Assembly: GCA_964513655.1 (NCBI GenBank)
Contig: CAZENQ010000038.1
Location: 1 to 31,145, forward strand
Length of the DNA: 31,145 nucleotides
Direction of reading: 5' to 3'
Source of the DNA: G020350405 sp964513655
Lineage (GTDB): Bacteria; Planctomycetota; Phycisphaerae; Sedimentisphaerales; Anaerobacaceae
Under the pieces are notes generated by a model. It ran no database searches. It had not been told where the DNA came from and was given only the letters and a program-made list of their open reading frames with translations. The position numbers were made by a program, and so were the translations under genes. Positions 8,623-17,526 of this stretch are shown in pieces. Each line of letters begins with the position of its first letter. Position 1 is the stretch's first letter.

Positions 8623-8649
8623 TGCAATCGCGTTAGGAACTCTTATACT
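8622..8649 (+). promoter_or_regulatory. Probable lysA promoter
   Basis: TTGCAA (8622-8627) and TATACT (8644-8649) are separated by 16 nt, about 65 nt upstream of the lysA ATG. The same hexamers and spacing occur before accB. The -10 overlaps a reverse-strand TATAAG (8642-8647). Confidence 0.5.
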
Positions 8650-8713
8650 GTCTATCGAGAGCATCGTTGAACTAAGCAGCTTATGTAATTGGTGCAGATA
8701 AAAGAATAGCTAT

Positions 8714-9991
8714 ATGGATTATTTTAATTACAAGAACGGCAAACTGTTTGCGGAAGGAGTGGACGTTGGAAGAATCGCCGCGGAAGTCGGCACGCCGGTC
8801 TATATTTACAGCAAAGCGACGTTCAAACAACACCTAGAGAAAATTGGCAAGGCCTACGGTGAAATCGACACTACGATTTGCTATTCGGTGAAAGCCTGTG
8901 GTAACATAAACATTTTGCGATTCATGGCTGAGGCGGGCAGCGGCTTTGACATCGTCAGCGGCGGAGAGCTGTATCGCGTTTTACAAGCAGGAGGTGAACC
9001 ATCAAAAATCGTCTATGCCGGCGTCGGCAAAACCGACAGGGAAATTATCGAAGGATTAGATGCGGGTATCGGTTATTTCAATATCGAATCGGAAGCCGAG
9101 CTGGAAAATTTGATTCGGCTGGCCAACGAGAAAAACAAACGGCCTAAAGCCGCTTTGCGCGTCAACCCGGACGTTGACCCGAAAACACACACATATACAA
9201 CAACGGGTAAAAAAGAAAGCAAATTTGGTGTCGACATCGAGCGAGCAAGAAAGGTTTTTGCAGATTACGGCAATAACGGAACGGTACAACTTTGTGCAAT
9301 TCACATACATTTAGGCTCGGCGGGACACACAGTCGAGCCATATGTTGAGGCGGTAGAAAAAGTATCAGGTTTAATCGAACAGCTGCACCAGGAGAATTTT
9401 GCAATTGAAGCGGTAGACATTGGCGGCGGATACGGTGCGGACTATGTAAGCGGTGTATCACCGACAGCCGCTGATTACGCCAGTGCCATCGTGCCACTAT
9501 TAAAGGGTAAGAACCTAAAACTTATTCTGGAACCGGGCGCAAGCATCGCGGCTAATGCGGCGATATTGATAACCCAGGTTTTATATTTGAAGCGAGGTGG
9601 GGAGAAACAGTTCGTAATAGTTGATGCTGGTATGAACGATTTGATTCGTCCGCCGCTGTACGACGCGTTTCATTTTATCTGGCCTGTACAAGTGGACAAA
9701 GCATTTGTTCCGCAACGGCGGGACAGAGATTTACAGTTAGCCGGTACTAACGTTGTTGATGTAGTCGGGCCGATTTGTGAGAGTGCGGATTTTTTTGCAA
9801 AGGACAGGGCCCTTCCGCCGGTAAAGCGAGGTGATTTGCTGAGCGTCTTTACCGCGGGGGCATACGGCTTTAGTATGAGCAGCAATTACAATGCTCGCGG
9901 CCGGGCCGCTGAAGTGCTCGTCGACGGCAGCAAATTCGCGGTAATAAGAAAACGCGAAACCTACGAAGATTTAGTCGGACTGGAAAAATAA
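8714..9991 (+). CDS. lysA: Diaminopimelate decarboxylase
   Basis: LysA decarboxylates meso-diaminopimelate to lysine, the last step of lysine synthesis. The 425-residue protein is a fold-type III PLP enzyme. The PLP lysine is Lys60 in CYSVKAC, the phosphate-binding loop is DIGGGYG, and the C-terminal active-site elements EPGASI and GPICESADFF are present. The length is normal. It is a single gene with its own upstream promoter and converges on accC across a 56-nt spacer in which I see no clear terminator. Confidence 0.96.
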   Translation: MDYFNYKNGKLFAEGVDVGRIAAEVGTPVYIYSKATFKQHLEKIGKAYGEIDTTICYSVKACGNINILRFMAEAGSGFDIVSGGELYRVLQAGGEPSKIVYAGVGKTDREIIEGLDAGIGYFNIESEAELENLIRLANEKNKRPKAALRVNPDVDPKTHTYTTTGKKESKFGVDIERARKVFADYGNNGTVQLCAIHIHLGSAGHTVEPYVEAVEKVSGLIEQLHQENFAIEAVDIGGGYGADYVSGVSPTAADYASAIVPLLKGKNLKLILEPGASIAANAAILITQVLYLKRGGEKQFVIVDAGMNDLIRPPLYDAFHFIWPVQVDKAFVPQRRDRDLQLAGTNVVDVVGPICESADFFAKDRALPPVKRGDLLSVFTAGAYGFSMSSNYNARGRAAEVLVDGSKFAVIRKRETYEDLVGLEK

Positions 9992-10047
9992 TTCTTTGCT
10001 CGTCGCTTACAACCTTCGTCTCAACGCACTATTCACTAAGAACCAAT

Positions 10048-11385
10048 TTATAAGTGTCTTTCGACGAAGCTGGTGTCGACTTTACCTTTGACAAAAAGAT
10101 TGTGCGAGAGGATGTTAAGGCAGGCGGGTATCGTGGTCTTGATTGGCTCGATTACAAATTCGGCCAGAGCCCTTTTCATAGTGGCGATGGCTTCAGCGCG
10201 GGTTTTCTGATGGACGATGAGTTTGCTAATCATGGAGTCATAATTTATTGCGACGTTCAAACCCTGATAGGCGTGCGTGTCGACTCTGACGCCTGGGCCG
10301 CCCGGGGGAATATATCTGGTAATGGCGCCTGGTGAGGGAGTGAAATTATTTTCAGGGTCCTCGGCATTGATACGGCACTCAATTGCCACGCCGGTATGTT
10401 TGATATTCCTTTGGCTTATTCTGATTTTCTGGCCGCTGGCGACTTTCAGCTGCCACTTAATCAGGTCGTGGCCAGTGACCATTTCAGTAACGGGGTGCTC
10501 GACCTGGATTCGCGTATTGACTTCGATAAAGTAAAACTTTTTATCTCTGTCCAGGAGAAATTCGACGGTAGCGGCGTTGACATACTTGGCCTCTTTTATA
10601 ATCCTCAAGGCTGCTTCAGCAAGCTGTTCTCTGTCGCGCTCATCCAGGACAGGGCACGGCGACTCTTCTATCATCTTCTGATGTCTTCTTTGTATAGTGC
10701 AGTCTCTTTCATAAAAATGCAGCGCGTTTCCCGCGTTGTCGGCCAGTACCTGCACTTCCACATGGCGTGGTTCAGCAATAAATTTCTCCAGATAGACACT
10801 ACCATCGCCGAAAGCAGCTTCAGCTTCTGCCCGTGCTGTTTCAAATGCCGAGCGCAATGTGATATCGTTATGGACTACTCTCATTCCTCGTCCGCCGCCG
10901 CCAGCCGTGGCTTTTATCATCACGGGGTAGCCGAACTTCGCGGCAAGCTTTAGTGCCTGGGATTCATTTTCGACGGCGCCATCAGAGCCGGGCACCACTC
11001 GTACTTTGACCTTGCGAGCCAGATTTCGAGCCTGGACTTTGTCGCCGAGCAGCTCCATTGCCTTGACAGGCGGACCGATAAATCCTATTCCACAGTCCCG
11101 ACATATTTTGGCGAAGTTTATATTCTCCGCCAGGAAGCCATAACCCGGATGGATTGCCTCGACATCCGCGATTTCAGCGGCACTTATGATGCGCGGGATA
11201 TTCAAGTAACTCTGAGCAGGGTCTGGGGGACCTATGCAAATAGCCTCGTCGGCAAGCTGCAGGTATGGGCAGTCCCTGTCAGCCTCGGAGTAGACCGCCA
11301 CGGCCTCGATGCCCATCTCGTGACAGGCCCGGATAATACGCAGGGCTATCTCGCCACGATTTGCTATCAGTATTCTTGAAAACAT
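10048..11385 (-). CDS. accC: Biotin carboxylase subunit of acetyl-CoA carboxylase
   Basis: AccC carboxylates the biotin on AccB with ATP and bicarbonate, the first half-reaction of malonyl-CoA synthesis. The 445-residue protein begins with FSRILIANRGEIALR, and carries the ATP-grasp glycine loop GGGGRGMRVV and the active-site segment EVNTRIQVEHPVTE. Length and domain order are standard. It lies 89 nt downstream of accB, the common accB-accC order, and is probably co-transcribed with it. Confidence 0.97.
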   Translation of the reverse strand: MFSRILIANRGEIALRIIRACHEMGIEAVAVYSEADRDCPYLQLADEAICIGPPDPAQSYLNIPRIISAAEIADVEAIHPGYGFLAENINFAKICRDCGIGFIGPPVKAMELLGDKVQARNLARKVKVRVVPGSDGAVENESQALKLAAKFGYPVMIKATAGGGGRGMRVVHNDITLRSAFETARAEAEAAFGDGSVYLEKFIAEPRHVEVQVLADNAGNALHFYERDCTIQRRHQKMIEESPCPVLDERDREQLAEAALRIIKEAKYVNAATVEFLLDRDKKFYFIEVNTRIQVEHPVTEMVTGHDLIKWQLKVASGQKIRISQRNIKHTGVAIECRINAEDPENNFTPSPGAITRYIPPGGPGVRVDTHAYQGLNVAINYDSMISKLIVHQKTRAEAIATMKRALAEFVIEPIKTTIPACLNILSHNLFVKGKVDTSFVERHL

Positions 11386-11474
11386 TTTTGAATTTACTGT
11401 CCCGTATTTACCAATGACTATCGCGTCGCTCGTCCTTAGTACCTTTGAAGCTTTGAATAATCAACGAACAATTA

Positions 11475-11966
11475 TCAGTCTGGTTTAAGTTTGAAAAGTA
11501 CCTGTCCGTATTCGACGGCCTGGCCGTTGGTCACGAGAATTTCGGTTATTGTTCCACTGGTCTCGGCCTTTATTTCGTTCATTACCTTCATTGCCTCGAT
11601 AATGCAAACGACCATTTGGGGGTCCACTTGTGAGCCGACTTCAACATAGGGCTCGGAATCAGGGCTTGGCGCCGAATATAAAGTCCCTACGATAGCAGCT
11701 TTTATCTCGACGAGGTCGTCCTGCGTCTGCGGAGGAGAAGCTGCGGCATCTGCAGATGAATTTGGGACCTGGTCGGAACCGATAGCTGCCGTGGGGACGT
11801 TTGAGCCGATTATCGGGATGGCAGTTACCGCCGGAGGCTGAGGCTGTGCACGCTTTAGAAAGATTTTATCATCATCATGTTTTATCTCGACCTCGACCAA
11901 GTCGTTATCTTTCATTATTTCGATGAGTTCCTTTATTCTTTGCAAATCGTTATCTCTTTGCGCCAT
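11475..11966 (-). CDS. accB: Biotin carboxyl carrier protein of acetyl-CoA carboxylase
   Basis: AccB carries the biotin between biotin carboxylase and the carboxyltransferase. The biotinyl-lysine is Lys127 in EAMKVMNE, in the C-terminal lipoyl-type domain. An Ala/Pro/Ser-rich flexible linker occupies about residues 40-85, and the N-terminal helix binds the AccC partner. I choose ATG 11966, 163 residues, because it is preceded by AAGGAG at a good distance and matches the usual N-terminus of the family. The frame stays open 42 codons further upstream, but that part has no similarity to AccB. Confidence 0.95.
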   Translation of the reverse strand: MAQRDNDLQRIKELIEIMKDNDLVEVEIKHDDDKIFLKRAQPQPPAVTAIPIIGSNVPTAAIGSDQVPNSSADAAASPPQTQDDLVEIKAAIVGTLYSAPSPDSEPYVEVGSQVDPQMVVCIIEAMKVMNEIKAETSGTITEILVTNGQAVEYGQVLFKLKPD

Positions 11967-12037
11967 TGCCGGCTCCTTGTTCAAATAAACGATGGCCCCG
12001 CAAAAAGAGGGACCGAAGTTGTCGCTTAAGTTCGACA

Positions 12038-12065
12038 AGTATAACTTTAAGGGGGCTTTTTGCAA
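12038..12065 (-). promoter_or_regulatory. Probable promoter of accB-accC
   Basis: On the minus strand TTGCAA (12060-12065) and TATACT (12038-12043) are separated by 16 nt and lie about 70 nt before the accB ATG. Confidence 0.5.
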
Positions 12066-12182
12066 ACAATTTCTATGACAGTGAGGGACCAAGGATTTAT
12101 CCAGCGATACAGCAAAATGCGGAATTTTAAGCCAATCAGTCGGCGAAAATGGGCTTTCGGGGCACCAAACACGGTGACATAT

Positions 12183-13544
12183 TTATTTTGTAAGTTCTGG
12201 GGGTCTGGCGGTACTGCCGCCTGTGCCCTTAACCTCAAATACTTTTGCAGGTTTTCCGCTTTTGAGCAATTGTTCAGCTTGCTCTTCGATGGCCATGCAT
12301 CTTTTCTTCATTTCATAGAAACCGTGCCACCATGCATAATCAGGCGCCATCATAGCGGCGCCGAACCTGGCGCGGCGACCTTCATGATGCCAAAGCTCGT
12401 ACATGTCGATTTCAAGCTTCTCGTCCAGAGGCCTGTCTTTGCTGAGGAGTTTTTTGGCGTAAAGTTCATCGACGAGCTTTTTCATCGGCTTGTAGTACAC
12501 TTCGTTGTAATTTGCCACCGCTGCGTCAAATTTTGCAAAGTGTCCATCGGCCCAGTCTTCAGAGTGACATGACAGACACACCTTTTTCATTTTCTGACGT
12601 TCCTTTTTCCAGTCGGTCTTTGATGGGAAAGGTTTATACTCGCTTGGTCGGACTGTAAGCGGCGCCTGTGTCTCCCACGCCAGCCGCTCGGTAACGTCGT
12701 GCGTTGTGGGTACATCTTTTACGCCGGACATATGGCAAACCGAGCAGGTCGGCGTACGGTAATCGACACCAGGTGTCCATGTGCCTGGAGCAGCGTCCCA
12801 GTTCCAGCTATCGCCCTCGGCATGATAAATCGCACCGTGTTTGGACTCTTCATAGATTTCAATCTGCGGATGGTCCGGGCCCAAATGGCACTGCCCGCAG
12901 GCTTCGGGTTTTCTTGCTTCTGCGAGTGAAAATTTGTGTCTGGTATGACAGCTTGAACAGCTCCCCTTGCTGCCATCGGGATTGAGCCTGCCAACGCCCA
13001 CGTTAGGCCAGGTATGCTTATCAAATTTTCCATCCTTGATCTTCACCACACTGCCATGGCAATGGTAGCAGCCGGTGGCCCGCTCAATATCATTGTTTAA
13101 GCCGTAGTTAAGCCAGGGGTCGATTTTCCATATTATCTCGAGCGTGTTGGCATGTTTGCTTCGGTCATACTCTGCAGCCTCGCTTGGATGACACCGGGAA
13201 CAATCCTTTGGCGAAACAATGGCACTGATTCTGGTCTTGTCATATTCAATGTGGTCCCTGCTCACATCGACATCTGCAGGACCAGCGGCATGACAGTCCA
13301 GACACGTAACATTGGCGTGGGCGTGTCTGCTCTTCGACCAGTCTGCTACAATGCCGCTGCTTTCTATGGTGTGACATTCGATGCATTCTTTAGCCTGTTT
13401 AGAAATCTTGCGTTCGATTTTATATTCTTTCAGGCTTGGCAGCACCAGGTCCTCCGTTGAGGCAGCCCGGCTGACAACAGCGGGCAGCGCCATCACACTA
13501 CTAAACACCATCAGTGTTATGATTGTCTGTCGTGTAATTTTCAT
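12183..13544 (-). CDS. haoA: Octaheme c-type cytochrome, hydroxylamine oxidoreductase (HAO) family
   Basis: This 453-residue periplasmic protein has a signal peptide (residues 1 to about 28) and eight CxxCH heme sites with Cys at 54, 81, 115, 159, 196, 216, 267 and 323. The spacing and flanking motifs (IVADW, SPKDCSRCH, GSKGSCSSCH, LGPDHPQIEIYEESKHG) are those of the HAO family. The family includes hydroxylamine and hydrazine oxidases and the reductive enzymes that convert nitrite or hydroxylamine. The NapC-type gene 13 nt upstream suggests electrons arrive from quinol, hence a reductive role, but this is inference. The oxidative enzymes need a Tyr cross-linked to the catalytic heme; the C-terminal DYAWWHGFYE has two Tyr (403, 410), and I cannot say whether either aligns. 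I start at ATG 13544, after GAGG, not at the longer upstream start. Confidence 0.92.
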   Translation of the reverse strand: MKITRQTIITLMVFSSVMALPAVVSRAASTEDLVLPSLKEYKIERKISKQAKECIECHTIESSGIVADWSKSRHAHANVTCLDCHAAGPADVDVSRDHIEYDKTRISAIVSPKDCSRCHPSEAAEYDRSKHANTLEIIWKIDPWLNYGLNNDIERATGCYHCHGSVVKIKDGKFDKHTWPNVGVGRLNPDGSKGSCSSCHTRHKFSLAEARKPEACGQCHLGPDHPQIEIYEESKHGAIYHAEGDSWNWDAAPGTWTPGVDYRTPTCSVCHMSGVKDVPTTHDVTERLAWETQAPLTVRPSEYKPFPSKTDWKKERQKMKKVCLSCHSEDWADGHFAKFDAAVANYNEVYYKPMKKLVDELYAKKLLSKDRPLDEKLEIDMYELWHHEGRRARFGAAMMAPDYAWWHGFYEMKKRCMAIEEQAEQLLKSGKPAKVFEVKGTGGSTARPPELTK

Positions 13545-13557
13545 AATTGGCCTCGTT

Positions 13558-14112
13558 TCAATCAGGTAAAAATATTTTTTCTTCACGTTCATGCAATTGC
13601 TCGTGACATTCTACACATCTGGGTTCGAGCTCTTCTGTGGAGTCCGACATTGCCAGGTGGGCGGTTCTTGCCGCGGATGAACCGGGTTTCGTCAACAAAT
13701 TACTATGGCATTTCAGGCAGCGTTCGTTAGGCATCGTGTCAAGCACCTTCTGACGAGCTGTCGCAAAATCGTACCCGCCGATGAAAAAATGCTTGAAGAC
13801 ATCAATACACCCGACATAGGCTTTGGTCGCCAAATGGGTAAAGAATTTGTCTTTGGGGGGAAGATGGCAATCGGCGCATTCTGCCACCACGCCTTTTTCA
13901 TTGGCATAGTGGGCGGAAAGTTCCCATGTTCGGTAGGCGAGAGCCATTTCGTGGCAGCTGCTGCAAAATCGTGGCGTTGAGAAAGGTTTGGCTGTCGCGT
14001 TTATTACGAGAAAGCAAACTATTGCAAAGACAAAGCCCACCACAAAGGCAAACCAATACCGTTTGACCATGCACACTATCCAGCCCATCGGCTTGGCTGC
14101 TTTTACAGTCAT
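13558..14112 (-). CDS. NapC/NrfH-family tetraheme membrane cytochrome c
   Basis: Proteins of this family take electrons from menaquinol in the membrane and pass them to a periplasmic multiheme enzyme. The 184-residue product has one N-terminal transmembrane anchor (about residues 19-41) and four CxxCH sites with Cys at 50, 79, 132 and 166, the NapC/NrfH arrangement. It is directly upstream of the octaheme cytochrome with a 13-nt spacer, so the two are surely co-transcribed. This pairing recalls the haoC-haoA pairs of Campylobacterota and sulfate reducers and the NrfH-NrfA pair. The enzyme partner here is HAO-like, not NrfA. The start could instead be Met9. Confidence 0.92.
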   Translation of the reverse strand: MTVKAAKPMGWIVCMVKRYWFAFVVGFVFAIVCFLVINATAKPFSTPRFCSSCHEMALAYRTWELSAHYANEKGVVAECADCHLPPKDKFFTHLATKAYVGCIDVFKHFFIGGYDFATARQKVLDTMPNERCLKCHSNLLTKPGSSAARTAHLAMSDSTEELEPRCVECHEQLHEREEKIFLPD

Positions 14113-14287
14113 ATGTTCAACCTATCTACGAATGCATGTCTATAACAAGGAAACCCAACAATGCTGTTCGCAGTCTTGTGTCTCTAAAACACAGACTAAT
14201 TTATCATTTAGGGGGCGTCGCTGCCAAGTACTTTATCAATCACACTTCAAAAGGTTTTTTATTCGGCACCGTTCTGCAGGCAGGAGC

Positions 14288-15733
14288 TTAGAATTTATAC
14301 TCAATTTGCGCGTATATCAGGTCAGGTTCGTCATCGTCGCCAGTTGCGCTGATGAACCCACCGGGCCACATGTGTGCCCAGCCGACAAGAGCGGTCGTGT
14401 GAACGTCAAGTTGGATTTTCATTGTCAAGTCCAGTTCATGGCCGAAGGCGTGAGAGCCTGCACCGCTTGTATCCCGCCTTGTTGGTACGCCCGCAGCAGA
14501 ATATAGGGCATCTCGGTCCTGGTCTGCAAAGAAAGTATGGAAATCAGCCCAGGCCGTGACCTTTTTGCTCGGCTTGACCTTGAGTTGTGCCTTTATGGCA
14601 TGGATATTACTGCGTCCTACAAGGTCGAGGTATCCGAGCCAGGCATGGCCAAGTGGAAAATGCTGGTTGAATGTGCTGTGGGTACCATCGGTCGGGTCTC
14701 TGTCGCCGCTGGCATAATCGTACAGTAGTGAGAGGCGCGGCTTCCAGATAAGGTCGGTAAAGGTATAGCCCCCTCCTGCAGTTGCCATCCAGGCCCGCAC
14801 ACGGTCACCGGCAAAGGTGCCGAATTGGGCGGCTAATTCTGTCTCGTAATCCCAATTGTTCTTTTTGCCCCATAATCGGGTTCCGATGGTGTATAACGTC
14901 CGCCGGCCCAGGTTGTCGTTGGAGTTCAGCAGGAGGTTGTTGTTTTTCAGCAGCAGAAAATAAAAGTCCGCGCTGAGGGCTTTGGTGCCTTTGAAGGTCG
15001 TGTAAATGCCATAGAAATCAACGTTTTCATCCTCATCATCCAAATTTCTTCTATCGACTAGGACGGGTCGAACGGCAAAGGTATCCACACGCCAATCCGG
15101 AAGATCCACGAAAACCTTTATGCCGTCGAATGTCCGGCGGGTGTTGCCCCAGTCAAGCGGAGATATGAGACGCTCCACACCATACTGCAGTTCCTGGCGA
15201 CCCAGCCGGAACGTCACAGCCTGACCGCCTATTAATGAGGGAATGTCCACAAAGGCCTGATGGAAATCAGCATGATCCTCTAGGCCCGGAAAACCGCCAT
15301 GGTCCCGATTGTCGACGTAGGCAAATTTGCCTTGCAGGAAAAACCGCAGCCCGCCACTATGTTTCAGGTCAGCATGGATAAAATACCGCTGCAAAAAGAA
15401 GGTGTCCTGTGAGGGTCTTACATCACCGAATCTCTTGTTCGTCTCAGACTCAAACCAAAATCTCACCTGGCCACCAAGAGTCAGGTGCCAATCATCAGCG
15501 AGCGGCATCCACTTAACCGGGTCCCACAGATCCTTTGTATAGCCTTCGGGCGGATCGTCCAAATAGCTAAAATCTTCATCATATCGAAGATTGAAGTATT
15601 TCGGCCCGGCTTTTGGTGTGTCCTCGGCGGCAACTGGCCCAGCAAAGGCGAACACCGTCGTGATAGTTAGCATTAGGACAATTTTTTTGTTTTGCGCGGC
15701 AACCTGATTTCGTCTGGAATACAGCAATTGCAT
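14288..15733 (-). CDS. Outer-membrane beta-barrel protein, alginate-export (AlgE-like) family
   Basis: The 481-residue product has a signal peptide ending near AGPVAA at residues 30-35. It then shows alternating amphipathic strands throughout, many Trp/Tyr/Phe at strand ends, and a C-terminal Phe (YAQIEYKF), all marks of an outer-membrane barrel. Segments such as RLGRQELQYGVERL and NTRRTFDGIKV match the alginate-export domain family, which in Planctomycetota and Proteobacteria often stands for a general porin next to respiratory genes. The substrate is unknown; a route for nitrogen oxides or another small anion would fit its neighbours. ATG 15733 has GCAGGAG 8 nt upstream. It lies 175 nt upstream of the NapC-type gene and may share its transcript. 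Confidence 0.85.
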   Translation of the reverse strand: MQLLYSRRNQVAAQNKKIVLMLTITTVFAFAGPVAAEDTPKAGPKYFNLRYDEDFSYLDDPPEGYTKDLWDPVKWMPLADDWHLTLGGQVRFWFESETNKRFGDVRPSQDTFFLQRYFIHADLKHSGGLRFFLQGKFAYVDNRDHGGFPGLEDHADFHQAFVDIPSLIGGQAVTFRLGRQELQYGVERLISPLDWGNTRRTFDGIKVFVDLPDWRVDTFAVRPVLVDRRNLDDEDENVDFYGIYTTFKGTKALSADFYFLLLKNNNLLLNSNDNLGRRTLYTIGTRLWGKKNNWDYETELAAQFGTFAGDRVRAWMATAGGGYTFTDLIWKPRLSLLYDYASGDRDPTDGTHSTFNQHFPLGHAWLGYLDLVGRSNIHAIKAQLKVKPSKKVTAWADFHTFFADQDRDALYSAAGVPTRRDTSGAGSHAFGHELDLTMKIQLDVHTTALVGWAHMWPGGFISATGDDDEPDLIYAQIEYKF

Positions 15734-15992
15734 ATGAAAAACTCCTGCAATAAAGTCCTTAAGTTTCTGTAAACGGCGAAAATTTCCGGCCTCTTTCTAT
15801 CACAACTACCGTGCTAACGAAACAATTTTGCAAGCTAAAATTATAAGCGCCCTCAAGAAAACTCTATTAGGAATTGTGCCGAGCGTACTGTGCAAAGGGG
15901 TTAGCCATGTGGAAGTGGAACCGTAATTGTGCCTATACAACTTTGCTATTATTTGCTGTATTTAGAATTACCTTGCGGCTCTTCGGGTGAGC

Positions 15993-17267
15993 TTACTGTA
16001 CTTCGAAAGCCAGAGCAGTAATATCATCAACTTCGGCTGGGTCGATTTCCTGACTTTGGGCAAGGGTATTGAACCTGTCCATCATCTCGACAATCGGCAA
16101 ATCCTTGATTTTGTAAAAGCTATCGCTGAAATTAAAACCGATTGTGTCATCGAAATTTCCGATAAAAGGCTCGGCTCCGTCGGAGTACAGCAAGACCTTG
16201 TCACCGGGCTGGAGCTGAATCGTTTCCTGGATATACTCAGCTTGTCCAAAAATTCCGAGCAGCGCGCCTCTTACTTCCAACTGCTGCGGCCGCTGGTTCG
16301 GCCTTATGAAAATTGGATATGGGTGTCCGGCGCGGGCATAGGTCATCTGCAGTGTTTTTATATTGAGCAGGCAATAGCAACAAGTTGCAAACTGGTATCC
16401 CGATAGTTTCTGCGCAGCCATTCGCACATTGAGATTTTTCATCACCTCGGCCGGTGAGAATATACGATAATTGTTTTCAACGGTCTCTCGCATAACCAAA
16501 GCCTGCTTTAGAAAGATTGTTAAAAGTGCAGCAGGAACCCCGTGGCCTACCACATCAGCAACGTAGAAACCCACGTGGTGCTCGTCGATGCGGACAATAT
16601 CATAAATGTCGCCCGAGACCCACTCGGCAGGCATAAAAGTTGCGATCCATCGGACTTCATCACTGTTTGGCAGTTGAGTAGGCAAGAAATCCTGCTGGAC
16701 AAGACCTGCCAGGCGCATCTGCTCTGAGAGGTTGTCAACCAAGGCTCCGGTTACACTAAGCTGCTCGGCCAGTTTATTCCTGTAGATTCGTTGGATCTGC
16801 TTTGGCGGAAGGGCGGGTTTTACGGCCATTCCTGTGCTTTTTTTACGGTACGCGAGATTTACACTGATTCTGACCCACAGCTCATCTTCGGAAACTCCCT
16901 CTGTTGTGTCAGATATAGAGAAACTGGTCTTTGACGGCGACAAAGAAAAACTTTTTACGGGCACTTCCACCCGGTCGCGGAGCAATATCACGCCGATATT
17001 ATTCATCTCAAGCGTTTCGATTACTCGCGAGAGGCGTCCCTGCTGCGAGACATCCATACCGTCCGTATCGATAATGACGGTCCCTATCAGATCGAGTCGG
17101 TCACGTATCTGCGAGAACTCATCCATCGGTCGAACCGAGTAAGAGAGCTTCCTCTGCTTCAAAAGCCGCTTTATTTCAAACGGCACCTCTCCTTTGTCTG
17201 TCAGGTACAGAACGTCCGTGAACTTTTTTGTCAGTTCAATAGCACTTAGCAGCTTTTCTTTTTCCAT
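15993..17267 (-). CDS. PP2C/RsbU-type serine phosphatase with N-terminal receiver-like domain
   Basis: The C-terminal half (about residues 185-424) is a SpoIIE/RsbU-type PPM phosphatase with its metal-binding motifs: SGDIYD at 218-223, DVVGHG at 238-243, RAGHPYP, YSDGAEP and DDITALAFEV. Such enzymes dephosphorylate anti-sigma antagonists or similar partners. The N-terminal part (about 1-140) has the alpha/beta pattern of a response-regulator domain, including VIIDTDG where the phospho-Asp would lie, but the paired acidic residues at the first strand are missing, so it may not be phosphorylated. A linking helix (about 150-190) may be a coiled coil. I start at ATG 17267 after GAGGTGAT; GTG 17276 is the alternative. 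No anti-sigma or STAS gene is adjacent. Confidence 0.9.
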   Translation of the reverse strand: MEKEKLLSAIELTKKFTDVLYLTDKGEVPFEIKRLLKQRKLSYSVRPMDEFSQIRDRLDLIGTVIIDTDGMDVSQQGRLSRVIETLEMNNIGVILLRDRVEVPVKSFSLSPSKTSFSISDTTEGVSEDELWVRISVNLAYRKKSTGMAVKPALPPKQIQRIYRNKLAEQLSVTGALVDNLSEQMRLAGLVQQDFLPTQLPNSDEVRWIATFMPAEWVSGDIYDIVRIDEHHVGFYVADVVGHGVPAALLTIFLKQALVMRETVENNYRIFSPAEVMKNLNVRMAAQKLSGYQFATCCYCLLNIKTLQMTYARAGHPYPIFIRPNQRPQQLEVRGALLGIFGQAEYIQETIQLQPGDKVLLYSDGAEPFIGNFDDTIGFNFSDSFYKIKDLPIVEMMDRFNTLAQSQEIDPAEVDDITALAFEVQ

Positions 17268-17526
17268 TTGAATCACCTCTCAGGTATTGGATACCACAAT
17301 CAACAGTAAAGGAAAACCCTGTTGCGTTATAGGACTTTGATCGAATATTCAATTTCAGCTATCCGCTTGGGACCATCTTGCAGCGCGTCGCAAGATGAAA
17401 ATCCACAAACTAATTTCGGCTCGTCAGGGGTTGTACTTTGCGTTTTTTTCCGCTCTTTGTAAGATTTTCGGTGTTTTAACAGAAGTGTAGTAGAAGCGTT
17501 TGTGAGCTTTACTTGGCTGGCCGCTC

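Noticed and set aside
8421..8713. Lysine riboswitch upstream of lysA
   Set aside because: The conserved L-box core sequences are not seen, and a promoter-like pair lies between the structured element and lysA.
12047..12572. Frames overlapping the accB upstream region and the HAO-like gene
   Set aside because: They are antisense or out-of-frame shadows; the region between accB and the cytochrome is only promoter sequence.
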